DNA of 64,000 nucleotides from 66-474 sp044464225 (GCA_044464225.1 JBIQLN010000001.1:248001-312000), one strand, 5' to 3'. Positions 26,631 to 40,109 are shown, counted from the stretch's first letter. Notes: a model not told the origin generated them from the sequence alone. A program made the numbers and translations.

Positions 26631-26839
26631 GGCGACGACGCCGGCGGCGGGTGCGGATGCGCGGGCACGCCCAGCACCGAATGGGAAGGCAGGGGCAGCG
26701 GCTCGTCACGGTACTTCACGCTCGCCACGATGATCCACCCGCACCCCGCGATGGACGCCACGAACACCAGCACGCCCAGCCACACCACCGGCACCCGGTA
26801 CCAGGCGACGCGCACGGGCTGGCTACTCGGCGGCTTCAT
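26627..26839 (-). CDS. Short FixH/CcoH-like membrane protein
   Basis: 70 residues with one membrane segment at about 12-34 preceded by the WYRVPVVWLGVL pattern, which resembles the N-terminus of FixH/CcoH, then a short periplasmic tail ending in Pro/His residues. Canonical FixH is about 150-170 residues, so the periplasmic domain is missing. It sits exactly where fixH is expected, overlaps the ccoP end by 17 bp and overlaps the ccoI start by 4 bp. An alternative start 3 codons upstream (26848) is possible. The FixH assignment is an inference from position and the N-terminal motif. Confidence 0.7.
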   Translation of the reverse strand: MKPPSSQPVRVAWYRVPVVWLGVLVFVASIAGCGWIIVASVKYRDEPLPLPSHSVLGVPAHPHPPPASSP

Positions 26840-27743
26840 CCTTCGCATGCGACAGACTGTAGACGTAGGCCGCAGTGACGCGGATGTCGTCTTCGCCAAG
26901 CCGCTTGTCCCAATTCGGCATGTGGCCGTTGCGGCCATCGTGGATCGTCTTGTGGATGTCCGCGCGGGTGCCGCCGTGCAGCCAGATCGCGTCCGTCAGG
27001 TTCGGCGCACCGATGCCCTGGTTGCCCTTGCCATCCGCCCCGTGGCAGGCCGCGCAGGTGCTCTTGAAGATCGGCTCGCCCGCCGCCGCCATTTTCGCGT
27101 CGTGCGCCTGGCCGGAAATCCGCAGCACGTATTCGGTGAGGTTGTTGTCGGTGTCCTCGCCCAGCGCGCTCCATGCCGGCATCACACCCGCGCGGCCATG
27201 GGTGATCGATGCGACGATGTCGTCGCCGCTGCCGCCATACAACCAGTCGTCGTCGGTGAGGTTGGGCGCGCCCAGCGCCGTGTTGCCCGTTGGCCTGCGG
27301 CCGTGGCACGCCGCGCAGTTGTCCTCGAACAGGACCTTGCCCATCTGCAGGGCCTGGTCATCGCGCGAAAGCTGCTCCACGGTGTACATGCGGAAACGCT
27401 CCAGCAGCGGATCGAGCCTGGCATCGTTGGCGGCGACTTCACGCGCCAACTGGCCATGCATGGTCCAGCCGAGCTTGCCCTTGTGCGCGCCGAAACCCGG
27501 GAACAGCCACAGGTAGATGAACGCCGACACGAACATCGAACCCGACAGCACGATCCACCAGCGCGGCAGGTTGTTGAGTCCTTCGCGGATCGCGCCGTGC
27601 GCCCACACGTGTCCTGTGGTGCCGTCCGGTTTCGACGGGACCTTTGCCCATGGCGCCCACAGGAACAGCACGAAGGTGATGCCCATGTTCAGCACCACCA
27701 GCGCCATCACCCATACCGACCAGAACGACCACATGGAAGTCAT
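26823..27743 (-). CDS. ccoP: CcoP, di-heme cytochrome c subunit of cbb3 oxidase
   Basis: 306 residues. Two membrane segments (about 8-31 and 62-82) with the family phrase GHVWAHGAIREGLNNLPRWW between them precede two c-type heme domains with CAACH at 143-147 and 230-234. Distal Met ligands lie in GVMPAW and GHMPNW. CcoP accepts electrons from soluble cytochromes and passes them to CcoO. The start has a GGAGGG site 7 bases upstream. It overlaps ccoQ by 4 bases. Confidence 0.96.
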   Translation of the reverse strand: MTSMWSFWSVWVMALVVLNMGITFVLFLWAPWAKVPSKPDGTTGHVWAHGAIREGLNNLPRWWIVLSGSMFVSAFIYLWLFPGFGAHKGKLGWTMHGQLAREVAANDARLDPLLERFRMYTVEQLSRDDQALQMGKVLFEDNCAACHGRRPTGNTALGAPNLTDDDWLYGGSGDDIVASITHGRAGVMPAWSALGEDTDNNLTEYVLRISGQAHDAKMAAAGEPIFKSTCAACHGADGKGNQGIGAPNLTDAIWLHGGTRADIHKTIHDGRNGHMPNWDKRLGEDDIRVTAAYVYSLSHAKDEAAE

Positions 27744-27934
27744 GTGCGACCCTCCGAGCGTGCCTGCGTGGTGCGGTGGTCCGCCGGCTCGTCCTCGTCC
27801 TGCATCGGCAGGGACGCGAGATCCCCGAACGCCTGCTTGTGGCGCGGCAGCCAAGCCCAGATCCAGATGCCGATGAAGGTCACCATCATCAGGACGATGA
27901 ACACACCCGCGATGTGCCCCCAAAGCGGATTCAT
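27740..27934 (-). CDS. ccoQ: CcoQ, small subunit of cbb3 oxidase
   Basis: 64 residues with one membrane segment at about 6-29 (GHIAGVFIVLMMVTFIGIWIW) and a charged cytoplasmic tail beginning LPRHKQAFGDLASLPMQDED, typical of CcoQ/FixQ. It helps stabilise the complex and CcoP. It overlaps ccoO at its start and ccoP at its end by 4 bases each. Confidence 0.92.
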   Translation of the reverse strand: MNPLWGHIAGVFIVLMMVTFIGIWIWAWLPRHKQAFGDLASLPMQDEDEPADHRTTQARSEGRT

Positions 27935-28587
27935 GGCGCACCTGCCTGCGCGGCGGGCGTGGAGGCAGCCGGCGGCTGCGGTTCGTTCTTGATGCCGAGG
28001 CCCTGCAGGTACGCGATCAGTGCGTCCATTTTGGTCTTGCCTTCCACCGCGGCCGGCGCCGCAGCAATGTCGGCCTCGGAATACGGATCGCCCAGCGTCT
28101 TCAGCACGCGCATGCGCGCCTGGATGTCCTTCGCATCCAGTTTCTCGTCGGCCAGCCAGTGGTACGACGGCATGTTGGATTGCGGCACCACGCTGCGCGG
28201 ATCCATCAGATGCATGCGCTGCCAGTCGTCGGAATACTTGCCGCCCACGCGCGCGAGATCGGGGCCGGTGCGCTTGGAACCCCACTGGAACGGCCGGTCG
28301 TACACCGATTCCTCGGCGGTCGAATAGTGGCCGTAGCGCTGGGTTTCGAAACGCAGCGCTCGGATCATCTGCGAATGGCACAGGTAGCAGCCTTCGCTGA
28401 CGTACACGTCGCGCCCGGCCAGCCGCAGCGGATCGTAGGGTTTGACGTTCGCGGGCGCCTTGACCGCGTGCGCTTCCATGAACAGCGGCGTGATCTCCGC
28501 CAGCCCGCCCAGCGACACCATGATCGCCGTGAGGATGCCGAGCGTCCACGCGTGCTTCTCGATGAATTCAAAGTGACGATAAGCCAT
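27931..28587 (-). CDS. ccoO: CcoO, mono-heme cytochrome c subunit of cbb3 oxidase
   Basis: 218 residues with an N-terminal membrane anchor at about 14-36 and a single heme c site CYLCH at 67-71 in the family context EGCYLCHSQMIRALRFE. The Met ligand lies in SNMPSYHWL. The conserved GPDLARVGGKYSDDWQ block follows. It relays electrons from CcoP to the CcoN active site. It overlaps ccoQ by 4 bases and is separated from ccoN by 137 bp. Confidence 0.97.
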   Translation of the reverse strand: MAYRHFEFIEKHAWTLGILTAIMVSLGGLAEITPLFMEAHAVKAPANVKPYDPLRLAGRDVYVSEGCYLCHSQMIRALRFETQRYGHYSTAEESVYDRPFQWGSKRTGPDLARVGGKYSDDWQRMHLMDPRSVVPQSNMPSYHWLADEKLDAKDIQARMRVLKTLGDPYSEADIAAAPAAVEGKTKMDALIAYLQGLGIKNEPQPPAASTPAAQAGAP

Positions 28588-28724
28588 AGCTTTGGTGAAA
28601 AGTCAGAGCCTGCCCCCGAAGTGTTTCTGATCGGAGGCCATGGAAGGCCGTTCTGGAATTGCGGGACGCGGATGCATGGACGGTGGCGGGAAACTGATCG
28701 AAGCAGCGATCACGGACGATCGCA

Positions 28725-30194
<1,470 letters not shown>

Positions 30195-30293
30195 GTTTGC
30201 ATCCCGTTCGCATGAAACGCCGCGGCGGGCACACCGGAAGGCAAGCCTCCCGACCTTCCGTACCACATCGCGGCGCTTCTTCTATGGGTGCGA

Positions 30294-30299
30294 ATTGTC
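30294..30299 (-). promoter_or_regulatory. Candidate -10 box of the ccoNOQP operon
   Basis: On the minus strand GACAAT is centred 32 bp downstream of the FNR-box centre, the distance expected for a class II FNR/Anr promoter (activator at -41.5). It predicts transcription from about 30287 and an mRNA leader of about 93 nt before the ccoN GTG. Confidence 0.5.
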
Positions 30300-30321
30300 C
30301 CGACCATCGCAGCGCTTGCCC

Positions 30322-30335
30322 TTGACCACGATCAA
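30322..30335. promoter_or_regulatory. FNR/Anr/FixK-type operator upstream of ccoN
   Basis: The plus strand reads TTGAC-CACG-ATCAA, i.e. TTGAT-CGTG-GTCAA on the minus strand, matching TTGAT-N4-ATCAA at 9 of 10 positions. It lies in the 190-bp region before the cbb3 operon, the classic target of FNR-type oxygen regulators. Spacing to the -10 box supports real function. Confidence 0.75.
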
Positions 30336-30384
30336 GAACCGCGCGAGCTGTGCCAGGTTTCGTGAACCGTGACGCGGGAATGCG

Positions 30385-30831
30385 TCAGAACCCGCCGCGC
30401 GCGCCAATCACGCCGCAAGCAATGGCAACCAGCGCAAGCGTCAGCAGGACGGAATGCAGGATCAGGAACGCACGCGGCATCCGGATCAAGCCGAGCTTCG
30501 CGGGCAAGTGCAGTGGCTCGGCGACGAACAGCATCACCGCGAACAGCGCCCACACCAGCATCATCAGGCCGATCCACCAGCCGCCCTGGTGCAGGTACGC
30601 GAAACCGTACTTGAGCTTCAGCATCCAGAAGCCGCTGAGGCCGGCCAGCACCACCGCCACCCGAGCCTGGTTGGCAAAGCGTCCCTCGAATTCCCCGATG
30701 CGCTGGATCCGTTCGGAGGGCGGCAGCCGGTTGAAGACCGGCAACAGCGATGCGGTCACCGTGAAAACGCCGCCAATCCACCACACCACGCTCAGCACGT
30801 GGACGGCCAGCAGGATATTGAATGTCGCCAT
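30385..30831 (-). CDS. CopD-like four-helix membrane protein
   Basis: 148 residues with four membrane segments (about 5-28, 55-75, 85-107, 122-144). The N-terminal AVHVLSVVWWIGGVFTV, with a His followed by WWIGG, is typical of the CopD/DUF2269-like superfamily of small heme- or copper-associated membrane proteins. Other conserved-looking His are in the second half. It lies just upstream of the cco promoter region on the same strand, so a role in copper or heme handling for the oxidase is plausible but unproven. No signal peptide. Confidence 0.65.
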   Translation of the reverse strand: MATFNILLAVHVLSVVWWIGGVFTVTASLLPVFNRLPPSERIQRIGEFEGRFANQARVAVVLAGLSGFWMLKLKYGFAYLHQGGWWIGLMMLVWALFAVMLFVAEPLHLPAKLGLIRMPRAFLILHSVLLTLALVAIACGVIGARGGF

Positions 30832-30947
30832 GCCTCGATGACCCCCGCAGCTGGAAATCCGATCGGGAGTTTAGGCGTGGGCGCCGCAACGCCCATGACG
30901 CAGGTCAGGGCATGACGCCGCGGGACAGCGGCGCCGGGATTCGATCG

Positions 30948-32636
30948 TCAATGCGCCGGCTCGTTCTGCGCCACCAATTCGTGCCGCCACACCACCACCC
31001 GGTTGCGACCCTCGGCCTTGGCCCGGTACTGGGCCGAATCCGCCCTTTCCACAAGGGTCTCGACATCGGTAAGGGTCGCATCGCGCACCGCCACGCCGAT
31101 GCTCACGGTGAGGGCAATCAGGTGCTCGCCGATCGGCACCCGCAACGCCGATGCACGCGCGCTGATCCGTTCGGCGACCCTGATGGCCATCCGTGCGCTG
31201 TCGCCCCTGAGCATCACGAGGAACTCTTCGCCCCCGTAGCGGCCGAGCCGATCGAGCGGGCCGAGCTCGGCACGAATCGCCTCGACCACCGCCGCGAGGC
31301 AGGCATCCCCCGCGGAGTGCCCGCGGCTGTCATTGATCTGCTTGAAATAGTCGATGTCGAGAAAGAGCACGGCAAGCGCTTGCCGCTCCCCTCCGGCCTG
31401 CCACGCACTGCGCAGGCGGTCCATGATGGCGCGGCGGTTGAACACGCCGGTCAGCGGATCGAATTGCGCCATGCGCGTGGCAAGGTCGCGCTCGTGCCGC
31501 ACCTGCAAGGTCCGGTCGGCGAGCCCCACGGTAATCACCACCGCGGCCCACGCCATGCTGCCCGGAAAGCCGTATTCCAGCCACGCGGGCAGCGGCAGCC
31601 CCGCGAGCAACTGGACCACCCGTGCCAGGGTCAACGCCAGCAACGGCATCCACGAGAGCAGGAAGAAACCGGCCTGGCGGTTGCCGCCACGCCAAGCAAC
31701 CCACGTCGCAGCCAGCGCAAGCCCGGTGCTGGCGATCAACAGCGCGTTCACCGTATTCGGCAGCCATGCGTCCGGCCGCAGGAACGGCAGCCAGACGATC
31801 ACGGCCAGCGCTAGGAAGGGCCAGCGCAGCGCCCCCAGCCATGCCGCCAGCCGCGGCGTACAGCGGTGCAGGTCGGCGAACGCAAGGATGAACCAGGCCG
31901 AAAACCCTGCCGCCACCGCAGCCATGCACTGGCCGGTGTGATAGCCGAGCGGCGTCAGCAGGGCCGCGCCGGGGAGCGCATACAGCTCGCCCGACACGGC
32001 CATCCCGTAAATCAACTGCGCGCACACGTACACGATGAAATACAGGAACATCCGGTCGCGCAGCACTACCCAGAAGCACAGGATCACCAGGACCATCGAA
32101 AGCTGCACGCTGGCGAAGAACGTGCTGACGCGCACATGCCGCAGATCCCTTACGCGGTAACCCGCCACGTCGGTGATGCCGATGCGTATCGGCTGGCTCT
32201 GGCCGGGATTGCCCAGCGCCACGTAGATCGGCTGGTTGGCGCGCAGGTTGCCGGGCAGCAAATACACCACCGCACGGTGCGAAAAGCTCGGATCGAGCGT
32301 GGCGTCGAAAACGGTCTCGCTGCGCGGGCGATAGTCGGGTGGCAGGTAAACCGTCACGCGCGCCCGCGTATTGCCGCGGATGGCCAGCAGCGGACGGGTC
32401 GAACCGTGCCAATCGTCCGCAAGTTCCAGTGCGTACCAGGCGGTGTGGCGATACGGCGCATTCAACCAGACGCGGGAGACTTCGCGAACGGGGCCGCTCG
32501 AGGGCGCTGCGACATGGTCCGCCGCCAGCACCGGCGGCTCCGAAAGCGCGGTGATGCGCAACGCGGCATCCTCCGCCAGCCCGGCAGCAGGCCAGCACAA
32601 AAGGAGCAATCCCCAGCGCAATGAACACAGGCCCAT
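30948..32636 (-). CDS. Membrane diguanylate cyclase (7TMR-DISM sensor, GGDEF domain)
   Basis: 562 residues with a signal peptide (1-21) and a periplasmic 7TMR-DISM extracellular type 2-like domain at about 25-155. About seven membrane segments cover 170-375, and a GGDEF domain covers about 390-555 with the active motif GGEEF at 468-472. The metal-binding FLDIDYFKQIND is intact, so cyclic-di-GMP synthesis is expected. The product-inhibition I-site RxxD is absent; that position reads GPLD. The start ATG 32636 gives a proper signal peptide; the frame is open to 32720. The signal sensed is unknown. Confidence 0.9.
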   Translation of the reverse strand: MGLCSLRWGLLLLCWPAAGLAEDAALRITALSEPPVLAADHVAAPSSGPVREVSRVWLNAPYRHTAWYALELADDWHGSTRPLLAIRGNTRARVTVYLPPDYRPRSETVFDATLDPSFSHRAVVYLLPGNLRANQPIYVALGNPGQSQPIRIGITDVAGYRVRDLRHVRVSTFFASVQLSMVLVILCFWVVLRDRMFLYFIVYVCAQLIYGMAVSGELYALPGAALLTPLGYHTGQCMAAVAAGFSAWFILAFADLHRCTPRLAAWLGALRWPFLALAVIVWLPFLRPDAWLPNTVNALLIASTGLALAATWVAWRGGNRQAGFFLLSWMPLLALTLARVVQLLAGLPLPAWLEYGFPGSMAWAAVVITVGLADRTLQVRHERDLATRMAQFDPLTGVFNRRAIMDRLRSAWQAGGERQALAVLFLDIDYFKQINDSRGHSAGDACLAAVVEAIRAELGPLDRLGRYGGEEFLVMLRGDSARMAIRVAERISARASALRVPIGEHLIALTVSIGVAVRDATLTDVETLVERADSAQYRAKAEGRNRVVVWRHELVAQNEPAH

Positions 32637-32777
32637 GCGTCCGCACCCCGCTTGCCCGAGGCTTCCTTGGCGAAGAATGTACCGCCTTTTTGACTGGCCC
32701 GGCGCACCCATGCAGGGCAAACCACCGCGCCGGCAGTGTTAGGATGAAAGGTCCGATCGAGCGACAGCCGCGCCTTG

Positions 32778-33045
32778 GGGCCTGTTGACGCCATGCCACG
32801 TGACCGCGCCGACGGCCCTTTGCCCGCAGGGCAAGGAAGAGTGAGGAAGATGTATGTCGATACATAGACGAGCGATGACGCAGCCACGTGGGCAAAGGGC
32901 CCCGACCCGAAGGGTTGCTCCGCAGCGACCGCCATCCATCGGTGCGCGCCTCGACCGGGGAACCTCCCTCGCGCTGCCGTACGCACCTCGTCCGGCGACC
33001 GCTGCGGAAGCAATGCGGTCCACGCGACATAGCGCCAACAGGCCC
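32778..33045. mobile_element. MITE-like inverted-repeat element in the maeB leader
   Basis: The 417-bp gap between the GGDEF gene and maeB is filled mostly by this 268-bp structure. Its ends are imperfect terminal inverted repeats: GGGCCTGTTG, one variable base, CGC, then ATG and CGTG blocks on the left (32778-32802) match the reverse complement of 33021-33045, the differences being transitions. Inside lie a second inverted pair GGCCCTTTGCCC (32814-32825) / GGGCAAAGGGCC (32890-32901), a GCCC-GCA-GGGC hairpin and a TGTATGTCGATACATA palindrome. It carries no transposase. The right end is 8 bp before the maeB ATG, so it must supply or displace the maeB promoter and RBS. No target-site duplication was recognised. 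Confidence 0.6.
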
Positions 33046-33053
33046 TAGATCCC

Positions 33054-35446
<2,393 letters not shown>

Positions 35447-35450
<4 letters not shown>

Positions 35451-38185
35451 ATGCATTGGCACGCGAATTCATGGATCAGGATCCCGATCCGCGCGAAACC
35501 CGCGAATGGGTCGAATCGATCGAGGCGGTGATCAGCGCCGAGGGCACCGAACGGGCGCACCAGCTCCTCGAAAAGCTGGTCGACGAAACCCGTCGCGCCG
35601 GCGGCCACCTGCCCTTCTCGCCCACCACCGAATACGTCAACACGATTCCGCCGCAGCTCGAGGCCAAGTCGCCCGGCGACGCCGCGATGGAATGGCGCAT
35701 CCGCTGCCTGATCCGCTGGAACGCGATGGCGATGGTGGTGCGCGCCAACCGCAAGCCCGGCTCGCTGGGTGGCCACATCGCGAGCTTCGCATCGTCCGCC
35801 ACGCTCTACGACGTCGGCTTCAACCACTTCTGGCGCGCACCTTCGGAAGACCATCCGGGCGACCTGATCTGCTACCAGGGCCACGCGAGCCCGGGCATCT
35901 ACGCGCGTTCGTTCCTCGAAGGCCGTTTGTCCGTCGAGCAGCTCGATCATCTGCGGATGGAAGCCTCCTCGCCCAAGCTCGGCCTGTCCTCGTATCCGCA
36001 TCCGTGGCTGATGCCGGATTACTGGCAGGTGCCGACGGTGTCGATGGGGCTGGGCCCGATCCAGGCGATCTACCAGGCGCAATTCATGAAGTACCTGGAA
36101 GCGCGCGGCCTGATGCCGAAGTCCGACCGCAAGGTGTGGTGCTTCCTCGGCGACGGCGAATGCGACGAACCCGAATCGCTGGGCGCGATCTCGGTCGCCG
36201 GCCGCGAGAAACTCGACAACCTGATCTTCGTGATCAACTGCAACCTGCAGCGCCTCGATGGCCCGGTGCGCGGCAACGGCAAGATCATCCAGGAACTCGA
36301 AGGCGTGTTCCGCGGCGCCGGCTGGAACGTCCTGAAACTGATCTGGGGTTCGTACTGGGATCCGCTTCTGGCGCGCGACACCAAGGGCGTGCTGCGCAAG
36401 CTGATGATGGAAACCGTGGACGGCGAATACCAGGCCTGCAAGGCTTTCGGCGGCGCCTACACGCGCGAACATTTCTTCGGCAAGTATCCGGAAACCGCGG
36501 CGATGGTCGCGAACCTTTCCGACGAGGACATCTGGCGCCTCAACCGCGGCGGCCACGATCCGCACAAGGTATACGCGGCGTACCACGCGGCCGTGCAGAC
36601 CGAAGGCATGCCCACGGTGATCCTCGCCAAGACCGTCAAGGGCTACGGCATGGGGGCCGCGGGCGAATCGCTCAACATCGCGCACCAGGCCAAGAAGATG
36701 CACCAGGACGCGGTGAAGATCTTCCGCGACCGTTTCCACATCCCGATCGACGACAAGCAACTCGAAGGCGAGGACATCGACTCGGTGCCGTACTACCACC
36801 CGGGCAAGGATTCGCCGGAAGTGCAGTACATGCTGGAACGGCGCAGGGAACTCGGCGGTTACCTGCCGTACCGTCGCGAGAAGTCCAGCAAGACCCTGTC
36901 GGTACCGGGACTGGAAACGTTCGAGGCCATCACCAAGGGCACCGGCGAGCGCGAAATTTCCACCACCATGGCGATCGTGCGCGGCATGAACCTGCTGTTG
37001 CGCGACAAGGAAATCGCGCCGCACGTCGTGCCGATCGTGGTCGACGAAGCGCGCACCTTCGGCATGGAAGGCATGTTCCGCCAGATCGGCATCTACGCGC
37101 CGGGCGGCCAGAAATACCGTCCGCAGGATGCCGACCAGTTGCTGTATTACCGCGAGGCCGAAGACGGCCAGGTGCTGCAGGAAGGGATCAGCGAAGCCGG
37201 CGGCGTGTCGGCGTGGATCGCGGCCGGCACCAGCTATTCCGTGTCCGACCAGCCGATGCTGCCGTTCTTCATTTTCTATTCGTGCTTCGGCTTCCGCCGC
37301 ATCGGCGACCTGATCTGGGCCGCGGGCGACCAGCGCACGCGCGGGTTCCTCCTGGGGGCGACCGCCGGACGCAGCTTCGCGGGCGAAGGCCTGCAGCATG
37401 CCGACGGCGATTCGATGCTGGTGGCGGGCGTGGTGCCGAACTGCAAGGCCTACGACCCGACCTTCTCGTACGAAGTCGCCGTGATCATGCAGGACGGCAT
37501 CCGCCGCATGCTGCACGACCAGGAGGACGTGTTCTATTACATCACCGCGATGAACGAGAACTACACGCATCCTGACATTCCGAAGGATTGCGCGGAAGGC
37601 ATCATCAAGGGGATGTATCTGTTCCAGGAAGCCGAACCCTCGAAATCCGCGAAGGGCAAGGGTACGAGCAAGGACAAGGCACCGCGCGTGCAACTGCTTG
37701 CCTGTGGCGTGGTGCTGCGCGAAGCCATCAAGGCCGCCGAATTGCTGGACAAGGAATTCGGCGTCAAGGCCGACGTGTGGTCATGCCCCAGCTTCACCGA
37801 GCTGTCGCGGGACGGTTTCGATGCCGAACGCTGGAACCGCCTGCATCCGGACCCGAAGGCACAACGCAAGGCCTATGTCGCGCAGTGTCTGGAAAAACAC
37901 GAAGGCCCGGTGGTCGCGGCCACCGACTACGTCCGCGGCTTCGCCGACCAGATTCGCGCATTCATGCCGCGCGGCCGGCAGTTCACGGTGCTCGGCACCG
38001 ACGGCTACGGTCGCAGTGACACCCGCGCCAACCTGCTCGACTTTTTCGAAGTCAACGCACACTGGATCGCGCACGCCGCGATCGCATCGCTCGCCGAAGA
38101 AGGCGTACTGGCCGCCAAGGATGTCGAACGCGCGATCAAGATGTGGAAGCTCGATCCGGACAAGCCGAATCCGATTTCGGTCTGA
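35447..38185 (+). CDS. aceE: AceE, pyruvate dehydrogenase E1 component (homodimeric type)
   Basis: 912 residues, slightly longer than the usual 885-890. It has GHIASFASSATLYDVGFNHF, the active-site His region YQGHASPGIYARSF, the thiamine diphosphate motif starting GDGECDEPES at 235 and ending at the Asn in VINCN, and the C-terminal TDGYGRSDTRANLL. It decarboxylates pyruvate and acetylates the E2 lipoyl groups. A Lys/Ser/Gly-rich insertion at about residues 728-748 is not typical. aceF and lpd are not adjacent; instead the gene is translationally coupled to maeB (ATGA), which supplies pyruvate. Confidence 0.97.
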
Positions 38186-38218
38186 CGATGGCTCTTGCCC
38201 TGGTCCGCGTATAGCGAA

Positions 38219-40063
38219 TCAGGGCGAAAGCACCAGCGTGCGGGAAAGTTTCGAGACGCCGCGCTCGTCGAAGGCTTCGACCGCGACGAAGTAGCGCACG
38301 CCCTTGTTGAGCGCGGTGAGCGTCAACTTCGTCGGCTGGTCCGCGAAGCGCTGGTAGGTTTCATAAAGGCGGTCGGGCGCGATGCCCCAGCGCACGTTGT
38401 AGCCGACCGCACCCGGCACCGGCTTCCACGCGACCTCGGCATCGCGCGCGTCCGGCAGTCGCGTCGCTGAGACCAGCTCCGGCGCGGGCGGCGGCGGCCC
38501 GTCGGCGTTGCCGAACACGCGCAGGTCGGAGATGGCCAGGTGATGCGCGCCGACGTGCCCGTGCACGTAGCGCAGGTAGCGGATGCGCGCCGGCCGGTCG
38601 AGTTCGACATAGGCGTTGGCATGGTCCTGCTTCGAGTGCGACAAGTCGGCCAAGGTCGTCCAGCGCTTGCCGTCGAGCGAACCTTCGAGGCGGAATTGCG
38701 TGACGATGTCCGGCGCGTCGCCGTAGCGCCCGGCCTTGTAATCGGTGTAGTTGACCTGCACCGCACGCACCGTGCGCGGGCCGCCGAGGTCGAGCGTCAG
38801 CGTCTGGCCGGGGGCGTTCTCCGTCGCCACCCAGAACGTGCGCGGGTTTTCGTCCGTCACGTTCGACGCCGGGAACCCCTGCAACTGCGAGGACGCCGTC
38901 GCGGCCTTGCGGTACGACAGCAGCATCCAGCCGGTGAAGGTGCTTTCACCGGGCTTGAGCTTGTGGTCGGGCATCCGCTGCGGAAAATCGCCGAAGCGGG
39001 TATCGACCCGCATCTGCCCGTCCCTGGTGAAGCCGGCTGGGAACAGGTCGATGCGCCGTTCGAACTTCCAGTTGACGCCCACCCACATCGTGCCGCTGTT
39101 CCACCAGTTGCCGTACGCGTCCTGGAAGGTGGAGCCGTGGCCGGCGCCGACCCCGAAGCCGCCGGGCTTGTAGCCGACCGGGTTGTAGGGCGCGTAGGTG
39201 AACGGGCCGAGCGGTCCCTTGCCGACGTAGACACCAGTGGCATAGACGTTGTATTCGGTGCCGGGCGCGGCGTACTGCAGGTAGTAGCGGCCGTCGTGCT
39301 TGTTCATCCACGCGCCCTCGATGTACGGCGCGATGCTCGTATCGCCGTGGTCCTGACCAAAGCGTTCCCAGCCGTGGTCGTCCGGGTCGGCGCGCAGCAG
39401 TGCGACCGGCTTGCCGACGAATTTCACGCGCTTGCCTTCGCCTTCGGATGCCTGGTCGAACGCGAGATCGATCTGCGCCCCGTAAATCGGGAACACGTTG
39501 GACGAATCCCAGTACAGGTAGACCTTCCCGTCGTCATCCTGGAACAGGCCCGGATCCCAGGGACCCGGTGGCAGGTCGCCCGGTTTCATTTCGTCTTCGT
39601 GGCCGGGCCATGTCGCACCCGGCACCGGCGGCAGCAGGCGCGTCCAGAAATCCCAATGGCCGTGTGCCGGATCCGTGGAATAAAGCAGCGGCCGCGGCTG
39701 CATCGCGGACTGCATCAGGAACAGCTTGCCGTCGGCGACCAGCGTGGCCGGCGCGACCGGCCCGTCGAACGGCCAGCGGTCCGGCTTCACGAACGACCAG
39801 TGCACCAGGTCGGGCGAACGCCAGTAACCGTCGGCCAGGGTGAGGAACAGGTAATAGGCCCCCTTGTAGCGCACGATCGCGGGGTCCGCGCCGGTGCGAT
39901 ACGAGACGCCCTGGTTCATCTGCTCGTAGTTGTAGCGGTAGTCCAGGTCGAGCGGATTGATCCAGGTGCGGCTCGGGGCAGCCGGGACATACGGTGCCAC
40001 CCACGCGCCAGCCAGCGCCAGCGCACAAGCGGTGAGTCGTGCCGGGTGCGGGGCCATCGACAT
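38219..40063 (-). CDS. Secreted glycoside hydrolase family 43 protein with discoidin-like and Fn3 domains
   Basis: 614 residues with a signal peptide (1-28). The five-bladed beta-propeller GH43 domain covers about 35-370, with the base Asp D60 in GADPAIVRYKGAYYLF, the middle Asp region in PWDPGLFQDDDGKVYLYW and the acid Glu region in APYIEGAWMNKHDGRYYL. A F5/8-type C (discoidin) domain at about 395-510 and a fibronectin type III-like domain at about 520-610 follow. Family members cleave arabinan, xylan or galactan side chains; the substrate here is unknown. No sugar transporter or TonB receptor gene lies nearby. The start could be Met1 or Met3. Confidence 0.88.
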   Translation of the reverse strand: MSMAPHPARLTACALALAGAWVAPYVPAAPSRTWINPLDLDYRYNYEQMNQGVSYRTGADPAIVRYKGAYYLFLTLADGYWRSPDLVHWSFVKPDRWPFDGPVAPATLVADGKLFLMQSAMQPRPLLYSTDPAHGHWDFWTRLLPPVPGATWPGHEDEMKPGDLPPGPWDPGLFQDDDGKVYLYWDSSNVFPIYGAQIDLAFDQASEGEGKRVKFVGKPVALLRADPDDHGWERFGQDHGDTSIAPYIEGAWMNKHDGRYYLQYAAPGTEYNVYATGVYVGKGPLGPFTYAPYNPVGYKPGGFGVGAGHGSTFQDAYGNWWNSGTMWVGVNWKFERRIDLFPAGFTRDGQMRVDTRFGDFPQRMPDHKLKPGESTFTGWMLLSYRKAATASSQLQGFPASNVTDENPRTFWVATENAPGQTLTLDLGGPRTVRAVQVNYTDYKAGRYGDAPDIVTQFRLEGSLDGKRWTTLADLSHSKQDHANAYVELDRPARIRYLRYVHGHVGAHHLAISDLRVFGNADGPPPPAPELVSATRLPDARDAEVAWKPVPGAVGYNVRWGIAPDRLYETYQRFADQPTKLTLTALNKGVRYFVAVEAFDERGVSKLSRTLVLSP

Positions 40064-40109
40064 GCGAACAGCATGTGGCGACCACCGCGTCGATGCAAGC
40101 GGGGCTCCC

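Noticed and set aside
32739..33038. Possible 99-residue gene on the minus strand within the inverted-repeat element
   Set aside because: Sequence follows the repeat structure, has no RBS and no protein-like conservation signal; better explained as non-coding element.
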